Source of the DNA: Acidobacteriota bacterium
Lineage (GTDB): Bacteria > Acidobacteriota > Terriglobia > UBA7540
Assembly (NCBI GenBank): GCA_003224635.1
Contig: QHZK01000033.1
Location: forward strand, 1-7,876
Reading direction: 5' to 3'
Length of the DNA: 7,876 nucleotides
Part shown: piece after piece, positions 1 through 4,835 of the stretch
How the letters are laid out: each line of letters starts with the position of its first letter
How positions within the stretch are numbered: the stretch's first letter is position 1
The notes under the pieces: model-generated
The model's database searches: none
Told to the model about the DNA's origin: nothing
The model's input: the letters and a program-made list of their open reading frames with translations, nothing else
Made by a program: the position numbers and the translations under genes

Positions 1-63
1 TTGTCGCCTGCGGCTCCTTGCAACGAGTTTTTCAGCGAGGCGCCAAACGTGACCCTGCGGAGT

Positions 64-76
64 CGGAGAATCTCCG
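64..76. repeat. Short perfect dyad, possible operator
   Basis: CGGAGAATCTCCG is a perfect 6+1+6 inverted repeat. It lies about 200 bp upstream of the kinase start, far from its -10 element. It could be a protein-binding site for an upstream or divergent unit, or it could be chance. Confidence 0.2.
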
Positions 77-189
77 TATGGAATTGAGCCCGCCTCTTCC
101 CGTATAGTTCTTGTCGGGAAAATCCTGCAAATATCACTCAGGGGTTTACCAGCAGCTCAAAAGTATCTGAAAAGAGTCGATATACCTGC

Positions 190-220
190 CGGACGGTTTT
201 TATGCCTCATCCGATTTTTT
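190..220 (+). terminator. Weak terminator-like hairpin with T-run
   Basis: CGGACG (190-195) pairs imperfectly (5 of 6) with CATCCG (208-213) and is followed by ATTTTTT. If a plus-strand gene ends upstream of the window, this could be its intrinsic terminator. The stem is short and the loop of 12 nt is long, so confidence is low. Confidence 0.25.
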
Positions 221-260
221 CTGAGGCGCGGCGGCCTCCGATGGCCCGCAAGCGCCTCGG
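221..260. repeat. Inverted repeat abutting the kinase promoter
   Basis: CTGAGGCGC (221-229) and GCGCCTCGG (252-260) form a 9-bp stem with one G-T wobble around a GC-rich 22-nt loop. The 3' arm ends 5 bp before the TATAAT at 266, so it covers the -35 region. It has no T-run after it on either strand, so an intrinsic terminator is unlikely; it could be an operator-like site. Confidence 0.3.
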
Positions 261-265
261 CTGAG

Positions 266-271
266 TATAAT
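266..271 (+). promoter_or_regulatory. Consensus -10 element for the kinase gene
   Basis: An exact TATAAT sits 11 nt before the ATG at 283. No recognisable -35 hexamer is seen at 15-19 bp upstream. Transcription would start near 278, leaving only about 4-5 nt of leader, so the mRNA would be effectively leaderless. The radical SAM gene downstream has the same arrangement. Confidence 0.55.
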
Positions 272-282
272 GGAATCGTGGC

Positions 283-1044
283 ATGAATTTGAGCGAAAGT
301 GTCGGACAGACCGGCAGTAGCGAGAAAGTCATTCGATTGGTGCGGCCTTCCGTAGTCGTCCTTTGCGGCGCGGCGGCCTGCGGCAAGTCGACCTTTGCCG
401 CGCGCCATTTTCGTCCCACTCAAATCATCTCGTCGGACCGCTGCCGCGCGCTGGTGTGTGATGACGAGCAGGACCAGCGGTTCCAGGCGCAGGCGTTTGC
501 GCTGCTCGACTTCCTGGTGGAACAGCGGCTGGGAGTCAACAGACTGTGCGTGGTCGATTCGACGGCCTTGACCCAGGGATCCCGCCAGAGCCTGCTTGAA
601 CTGGCGCGCAGGCACCGTGTGCCGTGCGTGGTATTTCTTTTCGAAACACCGTTGGCGGTGTGCATAGCCCGAGACGCGGGGCGCGAGCGATCCGTCGGCC
701 AGCCGGTCGTCGAGCGCCAGTATCAGATGTTCGAGCAGGCGAAGTCCTCGATCGCGCAGGAGGGATTCAACCAGATCGTCGAGCTCCGCGGTGCAGAACT
801 CGACCAGGTGCGCATCGAGATCGTGTTCCGCCCGGCGCCACGGGTTGCGGCGGGACCGCCTCGTCCTGAGGGGCGCCGGTTCGCGCCCCGGCCCGGTCAG
901 CCGGCGCAGCCCGGACCTCCAAGGCCGTCCCAGGAGCCTTCGCGTTCCTCTGGTCAAACAGGCACAGGAAAATCATCTGCCGAATCGAGCGGCTCGGCAC
1001 AGTCCGGTGACGCCCCTGGTCCTCCCTGCGAGAAAAAACCGTAG
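283..1044 (+). CDS. Stand-alone Pnkp-like polynucleotide kinase domain protein (AAA_33 P-loop kinase)
   Basis: This 253-residue protein is probably an ATP-dependent P-loop kinase acting on a nucleic-acid 5'-OH or a similar substrate. Seen: Walker A GAAACGKST (29-37); SSDRCR (50-55), matching the SSDxxR motif whose Asp and Arg contact the 5'-OH in the kinase domain of bacterial Pnkp; DDEQDQ (60-65); the VVDST strand (90-94); and an Arg-rich lid, R130-x3-R134-x-R136. The order and spacing match the N-terminal kinase of bacterial Pnkp. The phosphatase and ligase domains of full Pnkp (about 850 residues) are absent, and no Hen1 is nearby. Residues 183-253 are a disordered Pro/Gly/Ser/Arg tail. 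The ATG fits the TATAAT just upstream; no Shine-Dalgarno is seen. The fold is confident. The true substrate is not: a zeta-toxin-like or small-molecule kinase remains possible. Confidence 0.8.
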   Translation: MNLSESVGQTGSSEKVIRLVRPSVVVLCGAAACGKSTFAARHFRPTQIISSDRCRALVCDDEQDQRFQAQAFALLDFLVEQRLGVNRLCVVDSTALTQGSRQSLLELARRHRVPCVVFLFETPLAVCIARDAGRERSVGQPVVERQYQMFEQAKSSIAQEGFNQIVELRGAELDQVRIEIVFRPAPRVAAGPPRPEGRRFAPRPGQPAQPGPPRPSQEPSRSSGQTGTGKSSAESSGSAQSGDAPGPPCEKKP

Positions 1045-1162
1045 TACACCAAGTTGCTGAAACAGTCCTTCACCAGGGCGGAGGGCGGGTCTTCAGGCCT
1101 ACCGAAAAAGGGTATCCCTCACCCCAGCCGCGCGTTCCCTGACGTGCTATAATGCGGCGCTT
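1045..1162. other. Spacer between kinase and radical SAM genes
   Basis: This 118 bp spacer has no gene and no clear terminator. A small dyad AGGGTATCCCT lies at 1109-1119. The only strong signal is the promoter element at its 3' end, which suggests the radical SAM gene is transcribed separately from the kinase gene. Confidence 0.5.
1145..1153 (+). promoter_or_regulatory. Extended -10 promoter for the radical SAM gene
   Basis: TGCTATAAT is an exact extended -10 element (TGn plus TATAAT). The lack of a -35 match is usual for that promoter class. The -10 ends 9 nt before the GTG at 1163, so the transcript should start about 1160-1161 and carry almost no leader. This supports the GTG over the internal ATG at 1220. 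Confidence 0.6.
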
Positions 1163-2320
1163 GTGTCGCTCGGAGAGAGCACCTCCAGGGCCTGGCTGAA
1201 TGACCGGCTGAATAACCTCATGGCTCAAGCGTTCGACAGCTCAACGGCCCGGACGACGGTTCGACAGCCCGCGCGCGCGAGGCTGCAAGCGCTCGCCGCC
1301 TACGTCAAGCGCAACCAATCGTTCCTCGGGCGCGTGCTCAGGCAATACGCCTGGAACACGGTGAACGTGCGGCTGCTCGATCGCACTCGCGTGGTCGAAC
1401 CCCTTTCGGCCATTTTTTACGTCACCCACCGCTGCAATCTTTCCTGTCATTACTGCACGCAGAAATATCCGGACATCTTGAGCCAGGAAGTTTCCACCGA
1501 AAAGACGATCGAGATCCTGCGCATCGTGCGACAGCACCTTCAGTCGCTGTACATCACCGGCGGAGAGCCCCTGTGCCGGATGGACCTGGAGCAGGTCCTC
1601 GAAGCCGCGGCCGGACTCGGGTTCAACACCATTCTGCACACCAACGGGGTCCTGCTGGACCGGCGCGAGAAGGTACTCGACTTCATCGCCAGCCTCGTCA
1701 TCAGCCTCGACTCCATGAACGAAGGCCGGTTCGATTCGGTCACCCAGTCCGCGCCCGGCACCACCCAGCGCATCCTCTCGAACATTGTGCGCTACGGCCG
1801 CCACATGCAGGCTACCGGCCGTCCCATCACTATCAACTGCGTCATCGACCGGAACACCGTGGACGACGTCTACGGCGTGATGGAGTTTTGCCGCGAGCAC
1901 AACTTCATCTTCTCCTGCTGCTCCGCGCTGAAGCGTGATTTGACTCCCTATGAGCTGCTCGAGCACGGCGGCTACCGGCGGCTGGTCGAGCACATCCTCG
2001 AGTCAAAGCGCCGGAAGCGCCTCAAGATCAACGGCTCGCTCGAAGAGCTCGAGTACATCCTGAAATTCAAAGACTTCAATTGCTACCCCACGCTGTTTGC
2101 GCGCATTTATCCGAACGGCGACGTGTATTATCCTTGCGTGCCTCTGAAGACGGTCGGCGGCAACCTGTTTGAAACGCCATCGATCCCCGAAATCTACCGG
2201 CGCGCGCGGGCGAAATTCGGCGAAGTCCCCGACTGCCGGGGCCGCTGCCACCTTTACAGCAACATTACGTCGCACTTTTACGTGCACAAGTTCTGGAATC
2301 TGGCGGCGGAATACAAGTGA
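1163..2320 (+). CDS. Radical SAM protein with SPASM-like C-terminal cysteines
   Basis: This 385-residue enzyme should bind a [4Fe-4S] cluster and S-adenosylmethionine and start radical chemistry. Seen: an N-terminal region of about 80 residues; the cluster motif CNLSCHYC (C91, C95, C98) after the strand IFYVTHR; GGEP at 133-136 for SAM binding; TNG (160-162); and SLDS (181-184). The C-terminus has C307-x11-G-x5-C325 and C358-x3-C362, which looks like a reduced SPASM/Twitch region able to hold one auxiliary cluster. A full SPASM has more cysteines and usually G-x4-C. The GTG start is chosen because the -10 element lies just upstream; ATG at 1220 (residue 20) is the alternative, and neither has a Shine-Dalgarno. 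No precursor peptide or partner enzyme is visible. The neighbouring bioY tempts a biotin link, but this is not BioB. The reaction is unknown; peptide modification or cofactor assembly are possibilities. Confidence 0.85.
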   Translation: MSLGESTSRAWLNDRLNNLMAQAFDSSTARTTVRQPARARLQALAAYVKRNQSFLGRVLRQYAWNTVNVRLLDRTRVVEPLSAIFYVTHRCNLSCHYCTQKYPDILSQEVSTEKTIEILRIVRQHLQSLYITGGEPLCRMDLEQVLEAAAGLGFNTILHTNGVLLDRREKVLDFIASLVISLDSMNEGRFDSVTQSAPGTTQRILSNIVRYGRHMQATGRPITINCVIDRNTVDDVYGVMEFCREHNFIFSCCSALKRDLTPYELLEHGGYRRLVEHILESKRRKRLKINGSLEELEYILKFKDFNCYPTLFARIYPNGDVYYPCVPLKTVGGNLFETPSIPEIYRRARAKFGEVPDCRGRCHLYSNITSHFYVHKFWNLAAEYK

Positions 2321-2323
2321 GCG

Positions 2324-2390
2324 GAGAAGTCAGGAGTCAGAAGAAAACCGCCTGCACAGCCGCTTTGTTTTGACTTCTGGCTTCTCATTC
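2324..2390. repeat. Long hairpin built from inverted heptad repeats
   Basis: GAGAAGTCAGGAGTCA (2324-2339) pairs along its whole length with TGACTTCTGGCTTCTC (2371-2386): 16 pairs, two of them G-T wobbles. The stem can continue weakly inward (2340-2346 with 2364-2370, one mismatch). The arms are tandem degenerate heptads: GAAGTCA, GGAGTCA, GAAGAAA on the left, and TGACTTC, TGGCTTC and the 6-nt TCATTC on the right. It starts 4 nt after the radical SAM stop and ends 5 nt before the bioY ATG. There is no T-run, so it is not a classical terminator. It could stabilise or attenuate the mRNA between the two genes, or be a dispersed heptad element like those known in cyanobacteria. Confidence 0.7.
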
Positions 2391-2394
2391 TGCT

Positions 2395-3057
2395 ATGTCT
2401 CGCGCGGAATCCAACGTCCTGGTTGACAATTGGTTTGAGAGGCGCAGCCTGGCTCTCGACCTCGTATGGATGGCGGCGTTTAGCCTGCTTACGGCTAGCC
2501 TCGCGCAGCTCCGAATTCCACTGCCCTTCACTCCGGTGCCGCTGACGGGCCAGACGTTCGCCGTGCTCCTGAGCGGCGCGGCGCTGGGCAGGCGGCGCGC
2601 TTTTCTGAGCCAGGCGCTCTACCTCCTCGAAGGGGCCGCGGGCTTGCCGGTGTTTAGTGGAGGCGCCGCACACGTTGCGCACCTTCTGGGGCCGACGGGC
2701 GGCTATCTTTGGAGCTATCCGTTTGTGGCGGGGCTCCTCGGCGGGCTGGTCGAGCGTGGAGCCAGCCGCCGCGCTTGGAAACTGGCGCTGGCCCTGGCTT
2801 TTTCGGACGTCTTGATCCTGATTTCGGGTACGCTGTGGCTGCGCCACTTTTTCGCGATTCCGTATCGCGAGGCTGCGATTCAGGGCTTTTGGCCGTTCCT
2901 GATTGGAGACGCTCTGAAGGTCGCCTTGGTGGGGACATCGCTTCCGCGAATCTTGGAGCGGCTCGGGAGCGCAGGCGCGTCGCCCGCAGCCCGGCCTGGT
3001 GGCGAAGAGAAACAAGACAACAGCTCATCGTTTGTCGACAACAATCGATCAACTTGA
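2395..3057 (+). CDS. bioY: Biotin ECF transporter S component (BioY family)
   Basis: This 220-residue membrane protein should bind biotin (or a precursor) and bring it into the cell, alone or with a shared EcfA/EcfT module that is not in this window. Seen: the family signature PLPFTPVPLTGQTFAVLLSG (about 43-62), the LGRRRAFLSQALYLLEGAAG segment with GLPVF following (65-89), GPTGGYLWSYPFVAGLLGG (about 99-117), and PFLIGDALK near 166-174, with hydrophobic stretches fitting about six helices. The last 30 or so residues (SAGASPAARPGGEEKQ and on) are polar and outside the usual family length of roughly 190; their DNA holds a short GC-rich dyad, so the tail may come from a dispersed repeat. No Shine-Dalgarno precedes ATG 2395; ATG 2470 (residue 26) is possible but would leave little before the first helix. 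No BirA operator is seen. Confidence 0.9.
   Translation: MSRAESNVLVDNWFERRSLALDLVWMAAFSLLTASLAQLRIPLPFTPVPLTGQTFAVLLSGAALGRRRAFLSQALYLLEGAAGLPVFSGGAAHVAHLLGPTGGYLWSYPFVAGLLGGLVERGASRRAWKLALALAFSDVLILISGTLWLRHFFAIPYREAAIQGFWPFLIGDALKVALVGTSLPRILERLGSAGASPAARPGGEEKQDNSSSFVDNNRST
2971..2987. repeat. GC-rich dyad in the 3' end of bioY
   Basis: GCAGGCG, then CGT, then CGCCCGC: 7-bp arms with one mismatch and a 3-nt loop. It codes for part of the extra C-terminal tail of BioY. It resembles the short GC-rich dispersed dyads often found between genes in GC-rich soil bacteria, here read into a coding frame. That resemblance is from memory and not tested. Confidence 0.35.
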
Positions 3058-3064
3058 CCTTAAT

Positions 3065-3505
3065 ATGCCGACCCCTTCTCGCGCCGCAATCGACGAACTG
3101 GCGGTCCTTTCCGTCAACGACGCATTCTACGAGGCCCTCGGGTCCCTTGACCTGGCTCGAATGGACGAGGTCTGGTGGCATGAGGACTGGGTGCGATGCC
3201 TGCACCCGGGATGGGATTTACTGATTGGCTGGGACGCCGTTCAGGAGAGCTGGGCGACCATCTTTCGCTCGACCTTGCAAATGCGGGTGGCGATCAGCCG
3301 GCCGCTTGTCCACGTCTTCGGCGACACTGCCTGGGTGTCGTGCGTCGAACACGTGACCTCCACCATCGAGAACGACTTCACTACCGCGCTGATCGAGGCC
3401 ACCAACATTTTTGTGCGGAAGAACGGCCACTGGCGCCTGGTCCATCACCATACCACTCCCCTGCCAGGGCGAGCCCCAACCGGCGCCAGTCAAACCGTCC
3501 AGTGA
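3065..3505 (+). CDS. NTF2-like / SnoaL-fold protein
   Basis: This 146-residue protein has the cone-shaped alpha+beta fold of the nuclear transport factor 2 / SnoaL / ketosteroid-isomerase-like group. Seen: the N-terminal helices SVNDAFYEALGSLDLARMDE, then HEDWVRCLHPGWDLLIGWDA, the WATIF helix, paired strands around VHVFGDTAWVSCVEH and ATNIFVRKNGHWRLVHHH, and a final TTPLPG. The NGHWRLVHHHTTP ending is typical of SnoaL_3-like members, some of which are enzymes and some small-ligand binders; no catalytic assignment can be made. The start at ATG 3065 gives the usual family length and leaves 7 nt after the bioY stop, suggesting co-transcription. A longer frame from GTG 2999 would overlap bioY and add 22 polar residues outside the domain. 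No Shine-Dalgarno is visible at either start. Confidence 0.8.
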   Translation: MPTPSRAAIDELAVLSVNDAFYEALGSLDLARMDEVWWHEDWVRCLHPGWDLLIGWDAVQESWATIFRSTLQMRVAISRPLVHVFGDTAWVSCVEHVTSTIENDFTTALIEATNIFVRKNGHWRLVHHHTTPLPGRAPTGASQTVQ

Positions 3506-3509
3506 GCGG

Positions 3510-3533
3510 GACCCCGCCCTGCCGGGCGCGGTC
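3510..3533 (+). terminator. GC hairpin after the NTF2-like gene
   Basis: GACCCCGCCC (3510-3519) and GGGCGCGGTC (3524-3533) form a 10-bp stem with one C-C mismatch and a TGCC loop, 4 nt after the stop codon. No T-run follows, so intrinsic termination is uncertain; it may still protect the 3' end of the transcript in this convergent spacer. Confidence 0.4.
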
Positions 3534-3585
3534 GTCAGGCCCACGCATCCCCTCCAACAGGCAGAGCCTCGTCACAGCCGGGGGC

Positions 3586-3661
3586 TGGCTCGCTCTCACT
3601 TGTCACTTGTCACTGCTTGGTGGCTAATCGTCGTCGCAGTCGGGTGGCTCGCTCTCGCTTG
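3586..3661. repeat. 17-bp direct repeat, second copy inside the FecR gene
   Basis: TGGCTCGCTCTCACTTG (3586-3602) and TGGCTCGCTCTCGCTTG (3645-3661) differ at one base. Similarity extends a little further left (CAGCCGGG at 3575 against CAGTCGGG at 3637, offset by 3 nt). The first copy overlaps the heptad array; the second codes for part of the acidic C-terminal tail of the FecR-domain protein. Confidence 0.55.
3594..3614. repeat. TGTCACT tandem heptad array
   Basis: Three adjacent 7-mers: TCTCACT, TGTCACT, TGTCACT. The array lies in the convergent spacer, 9 nt beyond the stop codon of the FecR gene. It shares the 7-nt unit length, but not the exact unit, of the heptads in the 2324-2390 hairpin. 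Confidence 0.6.
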
Positions 3662-4493
3662 CCTCAGGCGGGTTGCCGAGGATGCTGTCGGCCACTTTTT
3701 GCACCGCACAGTTGAAATTGATGGCGTTCTGGGCCGCCGTGTTCGCTGCGTTGGCCGCCCCGTTGGCGTCAGCCGCAGCCGCCCCAGCGGCTGCCCTAGC
3801 TTTGTTCGCGGCGTCGTTCGCCCCACCGGCGTTGCTCACCGCCAGAGCCGCAAGGATGCCGCCAGCCGCAGCCGCGCCTGCGGGAAGCCAGAAAAACCCG
3901 CCTTTCCTGCGACGGTGGGGTTGGGCGCCGCCTTGCTGCTGCGAGGCTGCCGCTACCTTATTTAGATTAGGCACAAACTTGACGGTCTCGCCCTTCGGGA
4001 CCTGGAACGCCTGCCCCGTCCCTTCCGGTTCCACCTGCAACAAGCCTTGCGTGGTCTTGATTACTACCCCTTCATCGGTTACGGCCACCTCGCCCAGCGT
4101 TCCAAAGCCTTCGGCCGGCTCGATCAAAAGATTCCCGACTTCCAGGCGCAACGGCACGAGGTCGTCCATCGGATGGTAAACGGAAACAGTGCCGCGGTCG
4201 AGGAACGCCGTCACCTCGCTCGACTCCCGCTCGAAGGACGCGACGGTATCGCGCCCAAAGACCATGCGAGAGCCCTTACCCATCGTCACCAGGGTCATCC
4301 CGTACTCGACGCGCAGGTCGTCGCCGCTGAACAGGGTGCGGCCCGGCATGAGCGCGACGCCGCGAACGCTGGCGTTCTTCGCCGCAACCACCGCGCCCAC
4401 TACGCTCGAGCCCCCGAACGCCGGAATCGACGCGAGGACGCCGAGAATGAATAGGACGAGCAAAGTGCGCACCCTCCTGTGCTGAAGCGCCAT
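3624..4493 (-). CDS. FecR-domain protein with C-terminal membrane segment and Ala-rich tail
   Basis: This 289-residue protein is probably exported and carries a FecR-type domain, a beta-rich fold used in anti-sigma regulators and in many envelope proteins. Seen: a signal peptide with RRVR before a hydrophobic core (about 10-26); the FecR-like core at about 31-175, including GRTLFSGDDLRVEYGMTLVT and GKGSRMVFG; a charged HRRRK (193-197) directly before a Gly/Ala-rich hydrophobic segment (199-221); an Ala/Asn-rich, probably helical stretch (222-260); and an acidic end EASESEPPDCDDD with C262 and C286. The ATG is supported by AAAGGAG 7 nt upstream and by a strong promoter. No sigma factor or TonB receptor gene is adjacent, so a classical FecI-FecR role is not supported. 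The basic cluster before the membrane segment is odd if the domain is exported. The large MBG protein on the same strand upstream could be a functional partner; this is speculation. Confidence 0.8.
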   Translation of the reverse strand: MALQHRRVRTLLVLFILGVLASIPAFGGSSVVGAVVAAKNASVRGVALMPGRTLFSGDDLRVEYGMTLVTMGKGSRMVFGRDTVASFERESSEVTAFLDRGTVSVYHPMDDLVPLRLEVGNLLIEPAEGFGTLGEVAVTDEGVVIKTTQGLLQVEPEGTGQAFQVPKGETVKFVPNLNKVAAASQQQGGAQPHRRRKGGFFWLPAGAAAAGGILAALAVSNAGGANDAANKARAAAGAAAADANGAANAANTAAQNAINFNCAVQKVADSILGNPPEASESEPPDCDDD

Positions 4494-4500
4494 GGCCCGG

Positions 4501-4507
4501 CTCCTTT
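4501..4507 (-). promoter_or_regulatory. Shine-Dalgarno of the FecR-domain gene
   Basis: On the minus strand AAAGGAG lies 7 nt before the ATG, an ideal spacing. It is the only good ribosome binding site among the complete genes here and fixes the start at 4493. A small hairpin (GTAAG/CTTAC on the plus strand, 4511-4524) sits 3 nt upstream of it. Confidence 0.75.
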
Positions 4508-4568
4508 CCGGTAAGCGGCCTTACGCGTACGCCGCGCGCACGTATGCCCCCTCCATATCCTCGCGGCA

Positions 4569-4597
4569 TTTATATAGCCCTGTGGGCGTCGTGTCAA
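4569..4597 (-). promoter_or_regulatory. Near-consensus sigma-70 promoter for the FecR-domain gene
   Basis: On the minus strand: TTGACA (plus coordinates 4592-4597), a 17-bp spacer, then TATAAA (4569-4574). This is a perfect -35, an optimal spacer and a 5-of-6 -10. Transcription would start near 4562, giving a leader of roughly 69 nt with two overlapping short dyads (4511-4524 and 4522-4544) ahead of the Shine-Dalgarno. Confidence 0.75.
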
Positions 4598-4734
4598 GCG
4601 TTTTTTGACCCCTGGTCATTACCAGACTGATGCATACGCCCTTGTTCGGCGTTGGCTCTGTAGATCCAGCTTTCAGCCGTCAGCTACCATCACGCAACTT
4701 GTAGGCGGCGATCCCATCCGGATAGCGCGCGGGA

Positions 4735-4784
4735 ATCCGGCGGCGCAAGCATGGCCTAGCAACAAGCCGAACCAGCCGCCGGAT
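4735..4784. repeat. Perfect 10-bp inverted repeat in the gene-free region
   Basis: ATCCGGCGGC (4735-4744) and GCCGCCGGAT (4775-4784) are exact reverse complements around a 30-nt loop. Half of the motif recurs just upstream as ATCCGGAT (4716-4723). The hairpin is not next to a stop codon and has no T-run. It may be a REP-like extragenic element, a structured RNA piece, or a binding site. Confidence 0.5.
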
Positions 4785-4835
4785 CAGGAGTGGGGTGTTC
4801 GAGGTGGGTAGTCGGAGGCCGACGTTGCAACTGAG

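Larger units (their letters stand above)
1..282. other. Gene-free leader upstream of the kinase gene
   Basis: No convincing gene is visible here. Two plus-strand frames stay open from the window edge to stops at 85-87 and 105-107, so the last codons of an upstream gene could be present, but neither short peptide (about 28 and 34 residues) is recognisable. The stretch holds a 13-nt perfect dyad CGGAGAATCTCCG at 64-76, a T-rich run after a weak hairpin (190-220), a larger GC hairpin (221-260), and the -10 element of the next gene at 266-271. Confidence 0.5.

Noticed and set aside
157..957. Long minus-strand frame (266 codons) opposite the kinase gene
   Set aside because: Arg/Pro/His-rich translation with no recognisable domain; it mirrors the clear Pnkp-like frame and is explained by high GC content.
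1241..1993. Minus-strand frame of 250 codons inside the radical SAM gene
   Set aside because: The opposite frame has all the radical SAM motifs; this one shows only Val/Asp/Gly-rich antisense composition.
1163..2320. Biotin synthase (BioB) because of the neighbouring bioY
   Set aside because: The cysteine pattern and C-terminal SPASM-like region do not match BioB, and the N-terminal region is too long.
2370..2399. TTGACT with an 18-bp spacer to TATGTC as a bioY promoter
   Set aside because: The -10 is weak and overlaps the bioY start codon, so the transcript would begin inside the gene; the TTGACT is part of the heptad repeat.
2278..3015. Minus-strand frame of 245 codons opposite bioY
   Set aside because: It spans the heptad hairpin and bioY, has no domain, and the BioY signature on the plus strand is unmistakable.
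2999..3064. Upstream GTG start for the NTF2-like gene
   Set aside because: It would add 22 polar residues outside the fold and overlap bioY by 59 bp; ATG 3065 gives the normal family length.
3673..4485. Plus-strand frames opposite the FecR-domain gene
   Set aside because: The minus-strand gene has signal peptide, domain, promoter and ribosome binding site; the plus frames are Ala/Pro- or Arg-rich shadows.
4735..4784. Integron attC or tRNA-like element
   Set aside because: No conserved attC core sites and no cloverleaf with T-loop were found; only the simple 10-bp inverted repeat is supported.
4605..4811. 68-codon plus-strand frame in the gene-free region
   Set aside because: No Shine-Dalgarno, no recognisable sequence, and it crosses two perfect dyads; it is probably chance.
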